NCBI GenBank assembly: GCA_001574975.1
Contig: KQ965821.1
Span: 56,714-120,713 of the forward strand
DNA length: 64,000 nt
Source: Gonapodya prolifera JEL478
Taxonomy: Eukaryota > Monoblepharomycota > Monoblepharidomycetes > Monoblepharidales > Gonapodyaceae
Direction of reading: 5' to 3'
Numbering within the stretch: position 1 is the first letter of the stretch; each line of letters begins with the position of its first letter. Below the pieces are notes generated by a model. It had not been told where the DNA came from and ran no database searches. It saw only the letters and a program-made list of their open reading frames with translations. A program made the position numbers and the translations under genes. This document shows positions 1 through 12,650 of this stretch, one piece after another.

Positions 1-438
1 TAATCTCATTTTACAGTTGCTCGTTACATCTTCACAGAGGCTAAAGAAGTTGGAGCTTACGACTCTGGAGATGATATCGATAACAGTGGAGCAGAAGGTA
101 GTATTTTGCTCCTAATGATTTATTTTATGCTTACCTGTTCTATTCAAAAATTTTGAAGATGCCATTACTGTTCATGCCAAGAAGAATATTCAGCATGCAG
201 ACTCTGAGTCTTCTGATGAAGATGAGAAATCTAGTGTGTTACCATTGAATGTTTCACCAAAGTCTTTAACAAACTTTTGGACTTTCAAGGACACCAAGCA
301 CACCACCCCAGGAGGGGTCCTGGTAGGCCTGCAACAGCTGCAAATGTGCCAAGATCAAAGTCTTTGGGTGCTAGGAACAAGCGTAAGAAGGGCACAGATG
401 ATGAGGGAAGTGGTAGAAAGTTGAGAACTAGGAAATAA
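1..438 (+). CDS. C-terminal exons of an unknown gene (5' end outside window)
   Basis: Two apparent exons can be read. The first covers about 1-96 and encodes a stretch containing VARYIFTEAKEVGAYDSGDD. The second starts near 160 after an AT-rich intron with a GAAG acceptor and carries an acidic patch (ESSDEDEKSS). A change of frame is then needed near 310. The last frame has a GPGRP stretch, loosely like an AT-hook, and a basic tail KRKKGTDDEGSGRKLRTRK before a stop at 436-438. The acidic-then-basic pattern suggests a nuclear or nucleic-acid-binding protein, but I recognise no family. The DNA is visibly AT-richer than the rest of the window, so this could be the end of a mobile element or a recent insertion. 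The frame change may be an intron or a lesion. Confidence 0.35.
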
Positions 439-1027
439 AATTTACGCAAAGTGTAATCTACTTTTTCTTTTCAATGGAAAAAAAATCCTGTGGTACTGCA
501 CAAAGAATTTTGGTCCAGAAGGGGTGGGGGTACTTCTCTCAAACATGGGGGTATCTCTGTACAGGGGGGGTAAGTGAGCCATGGGACAGCTTCTGAACAT
601 ATAAATAGTGGTGCCTGAAGCTACCTTTATGCCCCATCCTACCCAAGGCTTCAGTAGTTCACACTAACCCCTTCAAGTGTTAGTTCCACTACACCACTGT
701 TTAATACAACCAAACAGGATTACTGCCATCATGACAGCAATGGTGAAGTTCAGAACAAAAAGGACTCCCTCACTGATACTGCATCAATTTTCTCCAGCGC
801 AGTTTCTGACAATGTTGCTGTTAACCTTTTTGGAGTGTTTTCCCAGATGAAGTCATGGGTCCATTTTTTAAATATTGCAGTAGCACCAAAATTGCCTGAT
901 GAACTGGAAATGGTAAGTACACTGTCTCCATTTTGTACATGCTTGAGGAGCTGAATCTCTTTTCCCTTGGCTTTACTTCAGACTTCTGCAATGTACTTTG
1001 GGAGAAACTATGTCTCCATAATGTATA
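439..1027. other. AT-rich intergenic stretch, no gene seen
   Basis: Several short G runs occur at 515-570. A good TATA-like element, TATAAATAG, lies at about 600-608. No reading frame longer than about 60 codons has coding-like content. The TATA-like site could serve the weak ORF that begins near 1028. Confidence 0.4.
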
Positions 1028-1519
1028 ATGATGATTGGGACACTTAACCATATTCTTTTTGTGAGTCACATTGCAACAGCATTTGAACTCAAGACCATTT
1101 TGAACTTCCAAATTTGCAGATTCTCCACCAACAATGACCCTGACGGAACTCATATCCGTGATGGGGATTTTGTTTTTTGGAATCACTCAGTCATCATTGA
1201 GATGACAGAAAATATGGCCTGGGCGTGGCGTGCAAACGACCTTGACCATGGAACGACAATGATGGAGTGTGATGAGGGTTACGCACGGTGAGTGATCCGC
1301 TTAACCTTGTTTGTAACTGGTAAAGTGTGCAATGAATTTCCCCTTGCTAGGATCACGTGCGCTTTTGCCCTTGGCAACTATGTTGCCAAGTACAAGCTGC
1401 GGAAGGCGCAGGGTACCGGAGTAGGCAAGATAGATTTTGAATGGAAGTACGTTGAGGAGGCGTTCTACAGGGAAGAAGCTGTAGTTTATGAGATGTTGCT
1501 CACTGTAGAAGTATTTTAA
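1028..1519 (+). CDS. Hypothetical two-exon ORF
   Basis: An ATG at 1028 opens a frame of about 87 codons. A GTGAGT donor near 1288 and a TTGCTAG acceptor near 1350 join it in frame to a second exon that ends at 1517-1519, giving about 140 residues. The join produces a continuous charged protein (…EGYARITCAFALGNYVAKYK…) with no stop, which is the main support. No domain is recognised. An opposite-strand ORF overlaps but has no matching splice signals. It stands just upstream of the Chk1 gene and may be a fragment of a larger or decaying gene. Confidence 0.22.
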
Positions 1520-1626
1520 GAGAAAATATTTCGTTGGCTTCTCGGAAAACAAACTTTTTTACATTCTTCATATTTTGTGCGGTCTGTCGAGCCTGGACTT
1601 CGCATTTTCTTCAAAGCTCCAGCGCG

Positions 1627-3911
1627 ATGCTCCGGCAACCGGCAGACCGATACACAGTGAATTACGGTGGCACGAAGCTCAAGTTTGAGCACATAGGATC
1701 GCTGGGAGAAGGCACCTTTGGAAAGTGAGCGGGTGGACAGTTGAGCGGAGCACGTTGATTCTCAGCTAATTGACCGCGATTGGAACGGAAAAGGGTCCAC
1801 CTGCTCTCATGTGTCTCCAAGCCGGACATTCGGATCGCCGCGAAGGAAATCGACGTTTCGCGGCTCAACGCGCAACAGCAGAAGAATCTCAACCGCGAAG
1901 TTGTCATCCTCAAGAACTTGAACCACCCAAACATCATTCGTTTTGTTGCGGACTCTGAAAATGGGAGGAATTTTGTCATCTTCATGGAGTATGCTGAAGG
2001 AGGGGAGCTCTTCGACCGCATTGGTGGGTTGCGCCATAACTTCAAACTTCACCCGAACGTCTCACGAAAGAATCCATGTAGCTCCGGATGTTGGTATAGA
2101 TGAGGATCTTGCGCACCTCTACTTCGTGCAGCTCGTCTACGCTGTGGTAGGTGAATTCCTTCGCAAGTTGTTGATTCAGAGACTCCACTCTGGTTAATTT
2201 TTGATAGGAGTACATTCACTCCAAAGGCATCTGCCACCGCGATCTTAAGCCTGAGGTTTGTCGTCCGGAGGTAACCATTTTACGACCCGTCGCCAATCAT
2301 ACAAACCGCACGACAGAACATCCTCCTCGATTCCCAAGGAAACCTTAAACTTACTGACTTCGGTCTCGCAAATGTCTTCAAAGTAAACGGTCAAGCAAGG
2401 CTGATACAAAGCCCCTGCGGCACACCTCCCTACGTCGGTGAGCCGTCCACACGTCTATACTTCCGACTCGGTTTCGCGGTATGAACACCCGCAACGACAG
2501 CACCCGAAATCTATCGTCCGTACCAGGGCGATGCGGTGGACATCTGGTCTTGTGGCGTCATTCTCTATGTGCTATTGTGTGGAAGTATGTATATCGCTGT
2601 CGACGACGTGTCCAAAATCTTACCATTGCTCACCGCAGATACTCCTTGGGACGAGCCCACTGTTCGCACTCCGGAATATCGTGCATTCGTGAACAATCCC
2701 GCTCTCGACTTTTACCCGTGGAATCAATTTCCACCCCTCGTTCTCTGTAGGTTATCGATCGAAAGAAAATCTCGTTTCTCGAACTAAGGGTATTGAAACT
2801 CTTGGATTCACTTACCTAGCTCTCCTCCGAGGTATAATGACCATCGATCCCGCAAAACGCATCACAATTGCTCAAATAATGGAGCACCCGTGGTTCAACA
2901 GGTGGGGGAAAGTTACCACGAGGTGTTGGTTCAGCAGGTGATCAACTAGCTGCCTCCCAGACCCAACCCTCTCATCTATAAAGGCGCTGTCGCCAACTCT
3001 GATCTCGTTGCGAGAAAGCTCCTGGGGTCGTCTGACGGTGCAGACTCCGACTCCGATTTCACTCCTCCGTAAGTCCACAGCAGCAACCGTGGTGAGACTT
3101 TCTCTCCGCGTTCGACAACTCTTTCTTTCACAGAATCGCGTACTCTCAACCTGACGCGCTCCCGGCCCATATTTTGCAGGACTTGGCGATGATGGCCGGT
3201 GACATGCGAGCCATTGGATCCTTCAGTCAACCCATGGTGGACATTAGAGGATCCAGCATGTCCGCCTCGCCTACGACACAGAGTCAAACGAGTGTGAGCG
3301 CTTGTACCCAAATGGCCGGTGAACGAATTGTTGTTCGAGACAGCTTTTTTAGTCCCAGGCGCAAGCGAAGATCACGGCACAGTTACTCACACGATTCTTC
3401 AGGTGCGGGGCAGTCGCCTTGATGCATTGCCTTCCTTCAGATTCTCAGAACTCTCCTTTACTCGACAGTACCATTTCCGAAGATGAGCTTCGAACATTGA
3501 TTTGTCACAACCTCGAACAATTCTTGGTAACGTACAAAGCGAACCCCACCAAACCAACAAAGGTGAGACTGCTGAATGGTGTTCCAAGGAATCGTACTCT
3601 TCTCACTCCATATCACCCCCTGCAGATTGTCTTCCACACGATCGACAAGCGAAAGTGCCCGCTAAAAGGGGAGATCCGAATACAGGATATGCAGCGTACA
3701 GCGCAGAGACTTGTCGTGTTCAAGAAAACAAAAGTATGGTGTGACGACGAGACCTCTCCAAAGTGCGATAAGCCTGTTGACGTGTTGTTTTGCGCGACAG
3801 GGGGACCCTATCGAGTTTAAACGATTTTTTAAGGCGCTACACGAGGCTATCACTGATCGCAAAGCTCGGCGAGGCGCGGATGAGGACGGGGACCTTTCAA
3901 TGGAGGGCTAA
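1627..3911 (+). CDS. CHK1: Chk1-type DNA-damage checkpoint Ser/Thr kinase
   Basis: This is a nuclear kinase of the ATR-Chk1 checkpoint, which restrains CDK activation after DNA damage or fork stalling. The ATG at 1627 (MLRQPADRYTV) opens a kinase domain spread over about eight exons. It has the glycine loop GEGTFGKV (split by the intron at 1725), the AAKEID lysine, LFDRI, HRDLKPE, TDFGLANVF, CGTPPYVAPEI, and DIWSCGVILYVLLCG followed by DTPWDEPT. The DTPWDEPT stretch and the EPDIG-like PDVGIDE segment after LFDRI are typical of Chk1. A Ser-rich linker follows. A C-terminal KA1-like regulatory domain ends with GDPIEFKRFFKALHEAI, which matches the Chk1 C-terminus. The last intron (3734-3800) is phase 0, and the stop is at 3909-3911. 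All catalytic motifs are intact. The gene converges on the Bzz1-like gene. Confidence 0.92.
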
Positions 3912-4185
3912 AAGGTCGTCACCAGTGAAAACACCAGACCACTTTGCGCCAGTTGTAACTTACTCCATTTTTGTTGCACGCCCTGTGAAGTAGATATACC
4001 ACCGGGAGCTATTTGTGTTTACGTATTATGTATACCAATCATCTTTTCCACTTCCTAATAACACCTCTTGGCTTTCCCAGGTGTCACTTGAAAGCTCGAA
4101 TGGTACCGAAACGGTGTAATCGTATAGACATATGTGCATGTACTTTACAAAACTATATTACACTCTTTCCATTCACATATTCGCG

Positions 4186-6946
4186 TCATCGAATCTGAAG
4201 ATAACTGACCGGTACCAGTCCTTCCCTTCCATTGAAAGCCACTTTAACCCACCCATCCCGTTCGTCTTCGACGAGCTTGACGGGACTACCCTCTTTAACG
4301 GAGACCTCTTCGTCATTTTGCGCGTCTGAGAAAGTTTTGCACAGCTCACAATCAGTGCGCACAAGGTAACTCCCTCCACAGAGAACCCACCATAATCGTA
4401 GAGCATTGTCGCAGAGCCTAACGTTCTCGCCTTTTGCGTTGCCGACGAAGGTGATAGACCATGCGTCATGGTTGTCGCAGTGGATGGGGTACTTCCAGAC
4501 GCCGCTGAGCATGGCTCGAGGTAGGACGTTGGAACGATACCTTCCCGGCCATCCACAGAGATTTTTGTCCAGCCATCAGAGTCCTGCTCGATGATTTGAA
4601 CCACATCACCCGATTTAATGCTAATTATGGAAAGTAAGCGATTCAGTACGATGACACAATATTGTGAAGGTGATTGATGTTTACCTAATCTCTTCATCAT
4701 CTTGCTTCGTATAGCTATATATGGCTCTGCTCAGAGAGCTGGTAACAGCTTAGAGGCGGTGATGGATTACAGGATTGACGGAAGTGCTTTACAGCGGGTG
4801 CACTCACAAATACTGCTCTCCATTGTAGTGAGTACTCGCCCACCGGCACCAAGCAACGATCCAGGTGATAGTCTCCCACTCGCATTTGGGGACTGATCCG
4901 CTCCATTTGCGATAACGGACGCTCGATTTGAAGCGGTATCTGCGTTGTACGATGTTTTCCTGCTCCCAGAAGACGCTGGACGTGTGTGCCCGCTTCCTTT
5001 CACACAAGAGCACACAGGAGGAACTTTCAACTCGCACCGATTGTGCACGTTGAACCCGCATTCGGAACACGCTCTGCCCTTGCCCATCCCCCAAATCGAC
5101 TGGCCGCAAAGGTCACACGCTGTTGGAAGGGTGAAGTTGGATTGCTTGAACTTGTGAGAAGGCCCGTCCTGCTGTGCGTCGCCAATTTGTCCCGAAATAG
5201 TGTCAATTTGAGCCTGCAGTTTTGCGCGCGTGATGTCCAGGAATACTAAGTCTCGTTGCGAATCAAGAAGTTGCTCGTGAACGACTTCAGGATCCCCCAA
5301 GTGGGGATCTCTCCGATACGAGTCCCTCAGCGTTGTCAAACCCATCACCTCTTTGCTTTTGCCCGCAACTTCGTCTCCCACGTCCGATAGCCTGGCCCGA
5401 TGTTTCGCCAACTTGTTCACCAGCACGACGCGCGACTCGTGGTCTTGCTCAAGCTCCGAGTTATCTACCCACATTGGGGTCGACTCGAATGAGAATTTTG
5501 GTGCGTCAGCGATTCCCTTCCGGTTGTGGCGGGAGAACATGGCACAGTCCGAGGCGGCATCGATAGCGTTGCAGGAGGTAGAAACTACCTCTAAGTGTCG
5601 GAGGAGCTGTTCGTGGGACGAGCGGTCCAGAGTGCAGAATGCGGTGAGGAGAGATTTGAAGGAAGTTGTCTCGGATTCTTTGAGTGATTGCATGTTCTTG
5701 CAGCGTTCAACATTCGTTAATCTCTTCACACATGAATGGAACTGTGAGGTACCCGAACTCACCTCAAGTAGTTGAGGAAGGTCAACGGAGTAGAATCGTT
5801 TGGACGCGGCATTCGTGGACTCGACTGTAAGGAGATATACATTCTGAGATAGGGGATGTTGTGGAACACGCGACGTCAGATAAGGTGGGGTTCACGATCA
5901 ACGTGAACAATAATGGACTATACCTTTTGATCTCTCATTCGGAGAATCTCTGCGTTCCATTGCCTTTTCAGCTGCAAGATTGGTTGACGACGTTCTCTTG
6001 TGCGAATGACTAGCTCTTCAGCTCACTTTGTCTTGCGTTTTCGGGTCGTCTGGTGGAGCTCTTTCAAATCTCACTTTCGCCGCCTCGACACCATCGCATG
6101 CCTCGAGGTACTTCGTTCGGGCCTTGTCCTTTTCTCCAAACGCAACTTCGAGCTCGGCGGAAAGGCGGGCGGCAAAGTTCATGTGCTGGACACGTGCCGA
6201 AACGAATTAGAGTGAACCGCGACAATTATTCTCATCGCTCACCTTTTTGCGAGAGTCGTCTACTCTTTGTCCTAGCACTTTCAACTTATCCAGAACTTCC
6301 ACGCTGGCGTCTTCCGTGAACTTCATTCGGTCTTTTGCGGACAGATCCATGTTCGTCAGTAGGGCGAGCCACGCCTTTTGGACGGTGCTGCTCGTTGGCT
6401 TGGAAATCAGGTCGACTGCAGTCCCACCGTCCTATCATGTTCAGGCTCACTTCATTTCAGCACCCTGGCCTTCTCCGCTGGCCGGTACAACCGGCAGCCA
6501 GCCCACGGAGAGCGGCGTGGCTCGCTTTTCAGCCTTTTCCTTGTACCTTGGAGATTCTTTCAAAGGGTAGATGAACAGTGTCATCTGCTATCGGAATAGT
6601 CCTCGTACCTCCGAGAGAGTTCTTCGAGTTTCTTCGCATATTCGCGTTCAATTTGAGTGCGCTCCTTCAGGAAGTCTCTGCCGGTACGAGAGTGCAGCGA
6701 TTTTACTCGGAAGCTGCTTGGCGAGCTCTTACCTCACATCCAGATCGAATGTGATACTGTTGGTTATGTATCTGTAGGCGGGTTCAGTTACTCGAGTTAT
6801 CCGGCTACCATGCTTCTCCATCTCCATTCCTGAACGTACGTGTCGACGGCCTTGAAATCCTGCAAGGGAACGGGAGTCCAGTGTGCGTCGCACTCTCATA
6901 TGGTAACGCGACAGCAACGAACCTGCAGTTCGGTTCCAAAGACCAT
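4186..6946 (-). CDS. BZZ1: Bzz1/syndapin-like F-BAR, C1, double-SH3 protein
   Basis: This cortical membrane-bending adaptor links endocytic sites to Arp2/3 actin nucleation. Reading from the ATG at 6946 (MVFGTELQ, with an in-frame TGA nine codons upstream), the N-terminal F-BAR/FCH exons contain DFLKERTQIEREYAKKLEEL (about 6600-6680). Coiled-coil exons follow. A C1 zinc finger lies near 5000-5160, with HKFKQSNFTLPTACDLCGQ and then C..C..H..C..C spacing. Two SH3 domains end the protein: DGWTKISVDGREGIVPTSYL at about 4530-4620, and DGWVKVAFNGREGLVPVSYL just before the stop at 4186. This domain order is that of fungal Bzz1. Many short introns are present. A minor alternative is another F-BAR/SH3 family member. 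Start codons of this gene and of the E3 gene are 168 bp apart, facing outward. Confidence 0.88.
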
Positions 6947-7114
6947 GTCGACGTTCCGGTATCTTACGTCGGATCACGCTTCCTGACGATCCCGGACAGC
7001 GATGTGTGCGTTATGTCGCGACCGAACTCTCTTGTGTGTCTCAATCGGTCGTCCGCGTGATGGATTTGGTGCTGTGGCCCAACCGCAGAAAGTCTGCGGG
7101 AAGGATTTCGCGCG
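6947..7114. promoter_or_regulatory. Divergent promoter region, Bzz1-like / ZSWIM2-like
   Basis: This 168-bp gap separates the outward-facing start codons of the Bzz1-like gene (6946, minus) and the E3 ligase gene (7115, plus). It must hold both core promoters and 5' UTRs. I see no clear TATA element. Confidence 0.45.
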
Positions 7115-9499
7115 ATGTTGCAGGCCGTCACGTCACACGATGGAGGAGACGAGGAATCTGCGCGTGTGGACGACGGATCGCCCGAGTTAGTGTCCTCGCC
7201 ACGACTCTTCATCGTCCAGCACCGAGGCCCCTTGGCATTCGATATCAAGGAGGACGCGTACCGCGAGGGTGCTGAAACGGAGAATGGAGCGCAACGGAGA
7301 CATTGTAAATACCGGACGTGAGTTCTCTGCATCTCTGTGATCTACGCTATTTTCGTGTTATAGTGAAACTCTAGAACCCTTGGAACGAACCCGACATGTT
7401 CCTGCTGTCACGTACAGCCAAAGGGCTTCTGCTATCATGTATCTTGGCTTCTTCGCCGCAAGTTTCGAGTCCCTGAGGGATCGGATATTTTGAAACAGAC
7501 GCGGTTGACTGAAAGGGACATCTCGGCGTTGCTAGAGGCCACGACTGGCGGGGACAAGGTACGTCCTCAAAGAGGTCGAAAGAACGATGCTTATTGGATG
7601 TCATGCCTCTCTTAGAAAGCAAATGCCACACCTGACATGTCTATAAAAAGCACTGCTGAAACAACAGATATCCAACCACGACCTTTACATCCCGATGATG
7701 TCTGTCCAATATGTATGGAGGTGCGCGGTATTCTATCTCATCTTAACGGGAACGTGAATTTGACGGTTTGATACGCTAGAATCTTCTTCCGAAAGGTAGC
7801 GCTCCGGACGATAAAGGCAAGGGAGCGTCACACAAACCCGGGGGATCCATCACCCCACTTACTTTCTGTAAGCACTGCCGCAACTCCATGCATGTTCGCT
7901 GTGCCCAAATGGTTCTCCAGGTATGTCGTCGGTCACTCGTTCATGAAGCTCCATCAAGCATTAACAGTATTCGATCTGGATGTCGCTAGTACCAGTCCAA
8001 GTCCATTGGAGAGGATGGAACACTTCCTTGCCCGATGTGTCGCCAACCGTTTGGAACGGTACGCGAGTTGAGGGTCCAATTGGAAGGTGCTGCTGCTCAA
8101 GGTCGCAGAGAGGTGAAAAGGTCTTTACGAAAGCAAAGGTAAGAAAAGCGAGCTCTATCGAAACTTTTCTGCCTAAAGACTCGAGTTGATAAGCAGAGTG
8201 CCTCACAATGGGCCAAGGCATTCGCAAGTGGAGCCCGCTGCTCCAAAGCTGACAGCCGACGCCATCAACGCCCTCCAATCGCGAGACCTAACACCCTCCG
8301 ACTACGAGCTTCTTTTACAACTGGACACGGCGCAGGACCCTGATTCCTCGCTACCAACACGAGACATTCCAGACACCATTTCTCGTATCACTTCAAGAAA
8401 GTCGCCTAGGGGTCGACCACGGCAGGATCAATATCGAACACCTATGATACCGCTGCACATCGTTGGGACATTTTACTCGCGAACACTGAAACATCGGGAC
8501 CACTTGGTTACGAATCTATCATCCTGCGGACTGTGTTCGGGGAATCTTGCTGTGGGCGATACCGTACGAGTCTTGCCGTGCGGCTGCGAGCAGTTTCATC
8601 GAACTTGTATCGGTAGGTCCGACCTATATTCGCAGTCGAAGTGTCATGTACTAGCCTTGTTGATCTGTTGCGCATCTCTCATAGATCGTGCCCTGTTGCG
8701 AGCTCCAAACTGCCCTACCTGTTCTGCACCAGCCTATGAGCAAGTATCCGAAGACGGCGACCCAACATTGCAGTTTACGGTCGACCTAAATGCGGCATCG
8801 TACGTACCCGTACCGTACGCAAAGGAAATCGGGCTGCCTCGGACCAAAAAGCGCTCTAAACGCCAAAGCACCGGCGACCAAACTCAAAACGAAGACGTTC
8901 ACTCCATCAAACTATTGCCAACAATGGATTCGTTGATGATAACAGGTAGAACAAGAACGCTCGAAAGCCGACATCACAAGACACATTCGACCTCCACAAC
9001 CCCCCCTCCACGATCCGAAGATGTGAATGAAAGCGTTGCAACAGATGTCGCCTTTGCTGCGGATACCTACAACAAGTCTGCTGAACTCGGCTCATTCGGA
9101 TCCACAGTGCCACCTCGTATGCCAGTGAAAGTGTCATCAATCTCCTTGCTACCACCGATTGGATCGTCATCGAGCATCGTGAGCTCTGGATCCCACGCTG
9201 ATGCCGATGAGAATGTAAGGACGCCAAAAGCACGCAGGCAGCGTCCGCCGCGATACGAAAGGAGAGAAGATCCCACTAGAAACGTCGACGACACTCTGTT
9301 GGTGGGTGGGTCGGTGTCTCTATCACATCATGACATGGAAGACAAGAGCAGTGAGCGGAAGCCGTGTGAAAAAAGCCGGGGCCGTCGAAAGATTCGAGGG
9401 CACACGTCGACTTCGGAGAGTCCACGGGAAGCGGACACCACTATGGATGTGTCCGGGCGGGGTATGGCGGCGTGGAGAAAGGGGGCTGAGATGGACTAA
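7115..9499 (+). CDS. ZSWIM2-like E3 ubiquitin ligase (SWIM, RING, RING-H2)
   Basis: This is a predicted ubiquitin ligase. From the ATG at 7115 (MLQAVTSHDGGDEE), exon 1 holds LFIVQHRGPLAFDIKEDAY, like the start of a SWIM region. It splices in frame to TLGTNPTCSCCHVQPKGFCY then HVSWLLRRKFRVP, a CxC…CxH SWIM zinc finger. A first RING (DDVCPICME … FCKHCRNSMHVRC … LPCPMCRQPFG) lies at about 7700-8060. A LTPSDYELLLQLD segment follows near 8295. The second RING (CGLCSGNL … LPCGCEQFHRTCID … CPTCSAP) is split by an intron at about 8613-8684. The C-terminus is Ser/Arg-rich and disordered. Animal ZSWIM2 has a ZZ finger between the RINGs; I see none here. Stop at 9497-9499. Confidence 0.82.
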
Positions 9500-12400
9500 C
9501 TTTTCCATTTGGAGTCCGCTTTTCTGAAGCATGTACATAAAATGTCTTGTTTGACTGTACGATTACCTATTCTAGTTGGTACAGTGAATCAAAGCGAGAT
9601 CTTTTGCAAGATTTAAATATCTCCGCCTCTCAGAATTGGCCTAAACGGTACCAATTGATAGTAGATATGCCAAACATATCTGCTTCGTGTTAAGAAGTTC
9701 CGGTTGTACTTTGTCGTTCTGGTCGCCGACACCAATCGGCTTCACTTTCCGATCTGTTCATGTTAATGGAAAGATATCTCCACTGGTAGTACGACCTTGC
9801 TGAAATAGAGGGAGCCAAAGAGAATGATCTGCAAGGAAGAGAGGTGCGAATGTATCTCACCGACCGAAATATTTGCTCATCAGGTCGAGAATGGCTACAA
9901 ATAGCTTCATCTGCATTGCTGCTCCACGAAAACCCTCTCCCTATTTGAAGTGGTCCAAAGACCCACAGGGACGGGTCATCGCAATTTGCGATTTCAACGA
10001 GTGCTGGAAAGCAAACCGTAAGTTGAAACGAAGCTTCTGAAGATCGGTTACCTGGTATCAAAGTCTTCGGAAGCACAGTCACGTTGTTGCTCCGAACTTT
10101 TCCACCTCATCTTAGACAGGGTGGGAACATCTACCCGCATGCCGCACCATGGGAGAATCTACGAGAGGAAGGCTTTATCGCATGTCTAGCCTGAGTGTGG
10201 TAGCGCGTTGAAGAGCGCCCGAAATGGCCCAAAAGTTGGTGTGGGATCCGCCTTGACATGATTCATGTGGATCACGCCCGTTCGCTTTGCAATGATCGTG
10301 TTATGACTGCCAGATTTCAGCAAGCCCTTCCGAAAGATGAACATTTTGCCCTGACAGAGGTGATACGATAGAAAGCTCTGACAGAAATATGACGCATAGA
10401 GAAATAGAGGCTTGTCCCTGAGCGGTGCGGATTTTTATGAGTCGAGGCACGGACAACCCTCTTGTTACAGGAACTCCCCGCAAAATAGTCCGACTTTGCG
10501 ACACAAGTCGATTTCGTGATCCCACGGAAATTTTCTTCATGCGTCTCTCGCTGAACAGTAAGTTTAATGTTCAGAACTGTAGCGCCGTGATGTGCCAACT
10601 TTAGTTCTACGGGCCGACAGACAACCTTCTCCTCAGGAACTCGAAAACGTGGGTCCTAGATGTCGAGCCCTATGACAGAAATTTGAGTACCACAATAACA
10701 ATGTGAATGTCAGTCGTCACCAGATGTTCAATGTTTCTTTGTTACGATAAACCTTGCGGAGGCTCTCTTCTCTTGCGGATTAATCGCTTGAGCCTTGATA
10801 CCGTCGGGAGAACCAGCAAGAGTTGTCATGCAGGAACTCCAAGCCCACAGTCGAAGCACGGTTTCCCTTTGAAAGTGCACAGCGCTTTGAGTTCCCTCCA
10901 AAAGCGTTTGACGTGTGTGTCCCAGAGAGCAATTTTATAGCGTAGTTTGGTTTCATCATCACACAGTCGAGCAGCTCGACCATAGTATCCAATCTTGTTA
11001 ATCTATTGTCATTTCGAAACATCAAGACATTATCAAATTCTTCTCAGAGAAACCTGACGTAGATCTTTGACACGAGCACAAGTTTGCAATGACGAACGGA
11101 AGGGCCTCAAATCTGTCAGTTAAGTTTCAATGACCCGTGGATGGAACTCACACAAGATTAGTCGCTTAAATCCTGTAAGGTAGTACCGTAACCAAGCTTC
11201 TCCAAAAGCTGATTTCCACTATTGAGTTGTCGCGCGATGCATGTTAAGCGGATGATGTCATCCGAGGTGATAGTGTGGATCGCTTGGTCAACTCCAGCAA
11301 TATTCTCCAGTACGTATGCGGCTCCATGCTAGAGAGTGACAACAATGGGCCCCGTTCGTGAGCACCATTCCGAAAGATGGCGGGTCCCGGTGTCTGTAAA
11401 GGTCATTTCACTTGATTTATTTGCGTGAAGCGATTCGAGATCTGGTAGAGTAGTGGCTGGGTCCTCATCTCAGCACCAATGAGTGAAGTGAGAAGCTTAC
11501 CCGTAATGCCCTGGGTTGTTGCCCCCCTGTTCTTCTGAAGACAAACAGGTTTAGACTAGAGGTTGGAACCCGTGATTGATGAAATTCAGCAGGTCTCTCA
11601 TCTTTGCGCTTCGCACAGTAAATCACATCCACGTTCAAATTTATTGGTTGAAGAAAGTGACAGAACCGTTCTCAAAGATCCAAAATGGCATCCGTCCGTT
11701 CTGTGCCGAGTCATCAAACAGCAACAATTCCCCCTGCGAGTAACATAAGCAATCGTAATACCACACACGGAGGCGACGTACTTACTCTGTCAAAACCTTG
11801 GTGTATTAGCCATACTCGAAGTTGCTTCACCATTGTCGGGCAAAACTGTCACCGTAGTTCGCACAAGACTTCCGGTGCGATATCCGTCTTCTCTCTGGCA
11901 TTCTCGAGTCGAGCATATCTTCAAATTCCAAGCAATTTCCAAGTACCTAAAACCGTCCAGTTATGCTTGTTCCTTTCCGTGACAGTGGCGAAATGCGTTG
12001 GTGCTTTGGAGTTCTTCACGGGCTGGCAAATCCACAGCAGCCGTCGATAACTGCTCGCGCACCCTCCAACCCTCCACAACGCGAGACCGGGCAGAACGAC
12101 AAACATTTCAGGCAAGTCGCTCTGCCCCTGTGGCTGGGAGCTCCCCCGCTGCTACGAGCGCGCTGCCAGCTTCGACTTCAATTTGGACGGACCTCTCAAC
12201 ACATCGGACAGCCGCGGTGGTGGGCTCAAGTCGCAAAAGATACACCTGCTGGGAGTTCTATATCCAGTGTCAAGGCAGCGAACATCGACTTGAATGGCCT
12301 ATCCATGGCGTTCCACGGAATCGCCAGGATGCAAATCGCTCGATTGTGAGCTCAATCACATATGAGTGACTCAAGACGAGTTCTCCCCCAAGCACGCTGC

Positions 12401-12650
12401 AAAGCACGGTGCCGGAGCACTCGATGAGGAGAAAAGACCCGGAAACAACAACAGGGGGGCGAGGAAGAAGCCTGCGCGGTGCGAAGGGTTCCTGGAGCTC
12501 TCTGCCATTCGACTTGATATGAACACCGAGGGCCTCACAGGACTTGGTGAACTGGATGCTGGTTGGATGCTCTGAGAGCTGGATTGTCTCTGAAGAGGGC
12601 CAAGTTCGTCCGATGACAAGGTTCCCACGCAACCAAGTTTCAGCTGGGAG
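9500..12650. other. Gene-poor stretch with scattered coding-like fragments
   Basis: No complete gene can be supported. Coding-like fragments occur on the minus strand. One is about 9690-10082 (contains DDPSLWVFGPLQIGRGFSW). Another is about 11160-11330, an alpha-helical looking piece with GAAYVLENIAGVDQAI and DDIIRLTCIARQLNSGNQLL ending at a TAA. A third is about 11600-11930. Their frames are interrupted often and splice signals do not unite them convincingly. A decayed gene, or a rapidly evolving gene with many introns, would look like this. On the plus strand near 12060-12220 there is a Cys-containing piece (CPCGWELPRCYE) that may belong to the gene that follows. Confidence 0.35.
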
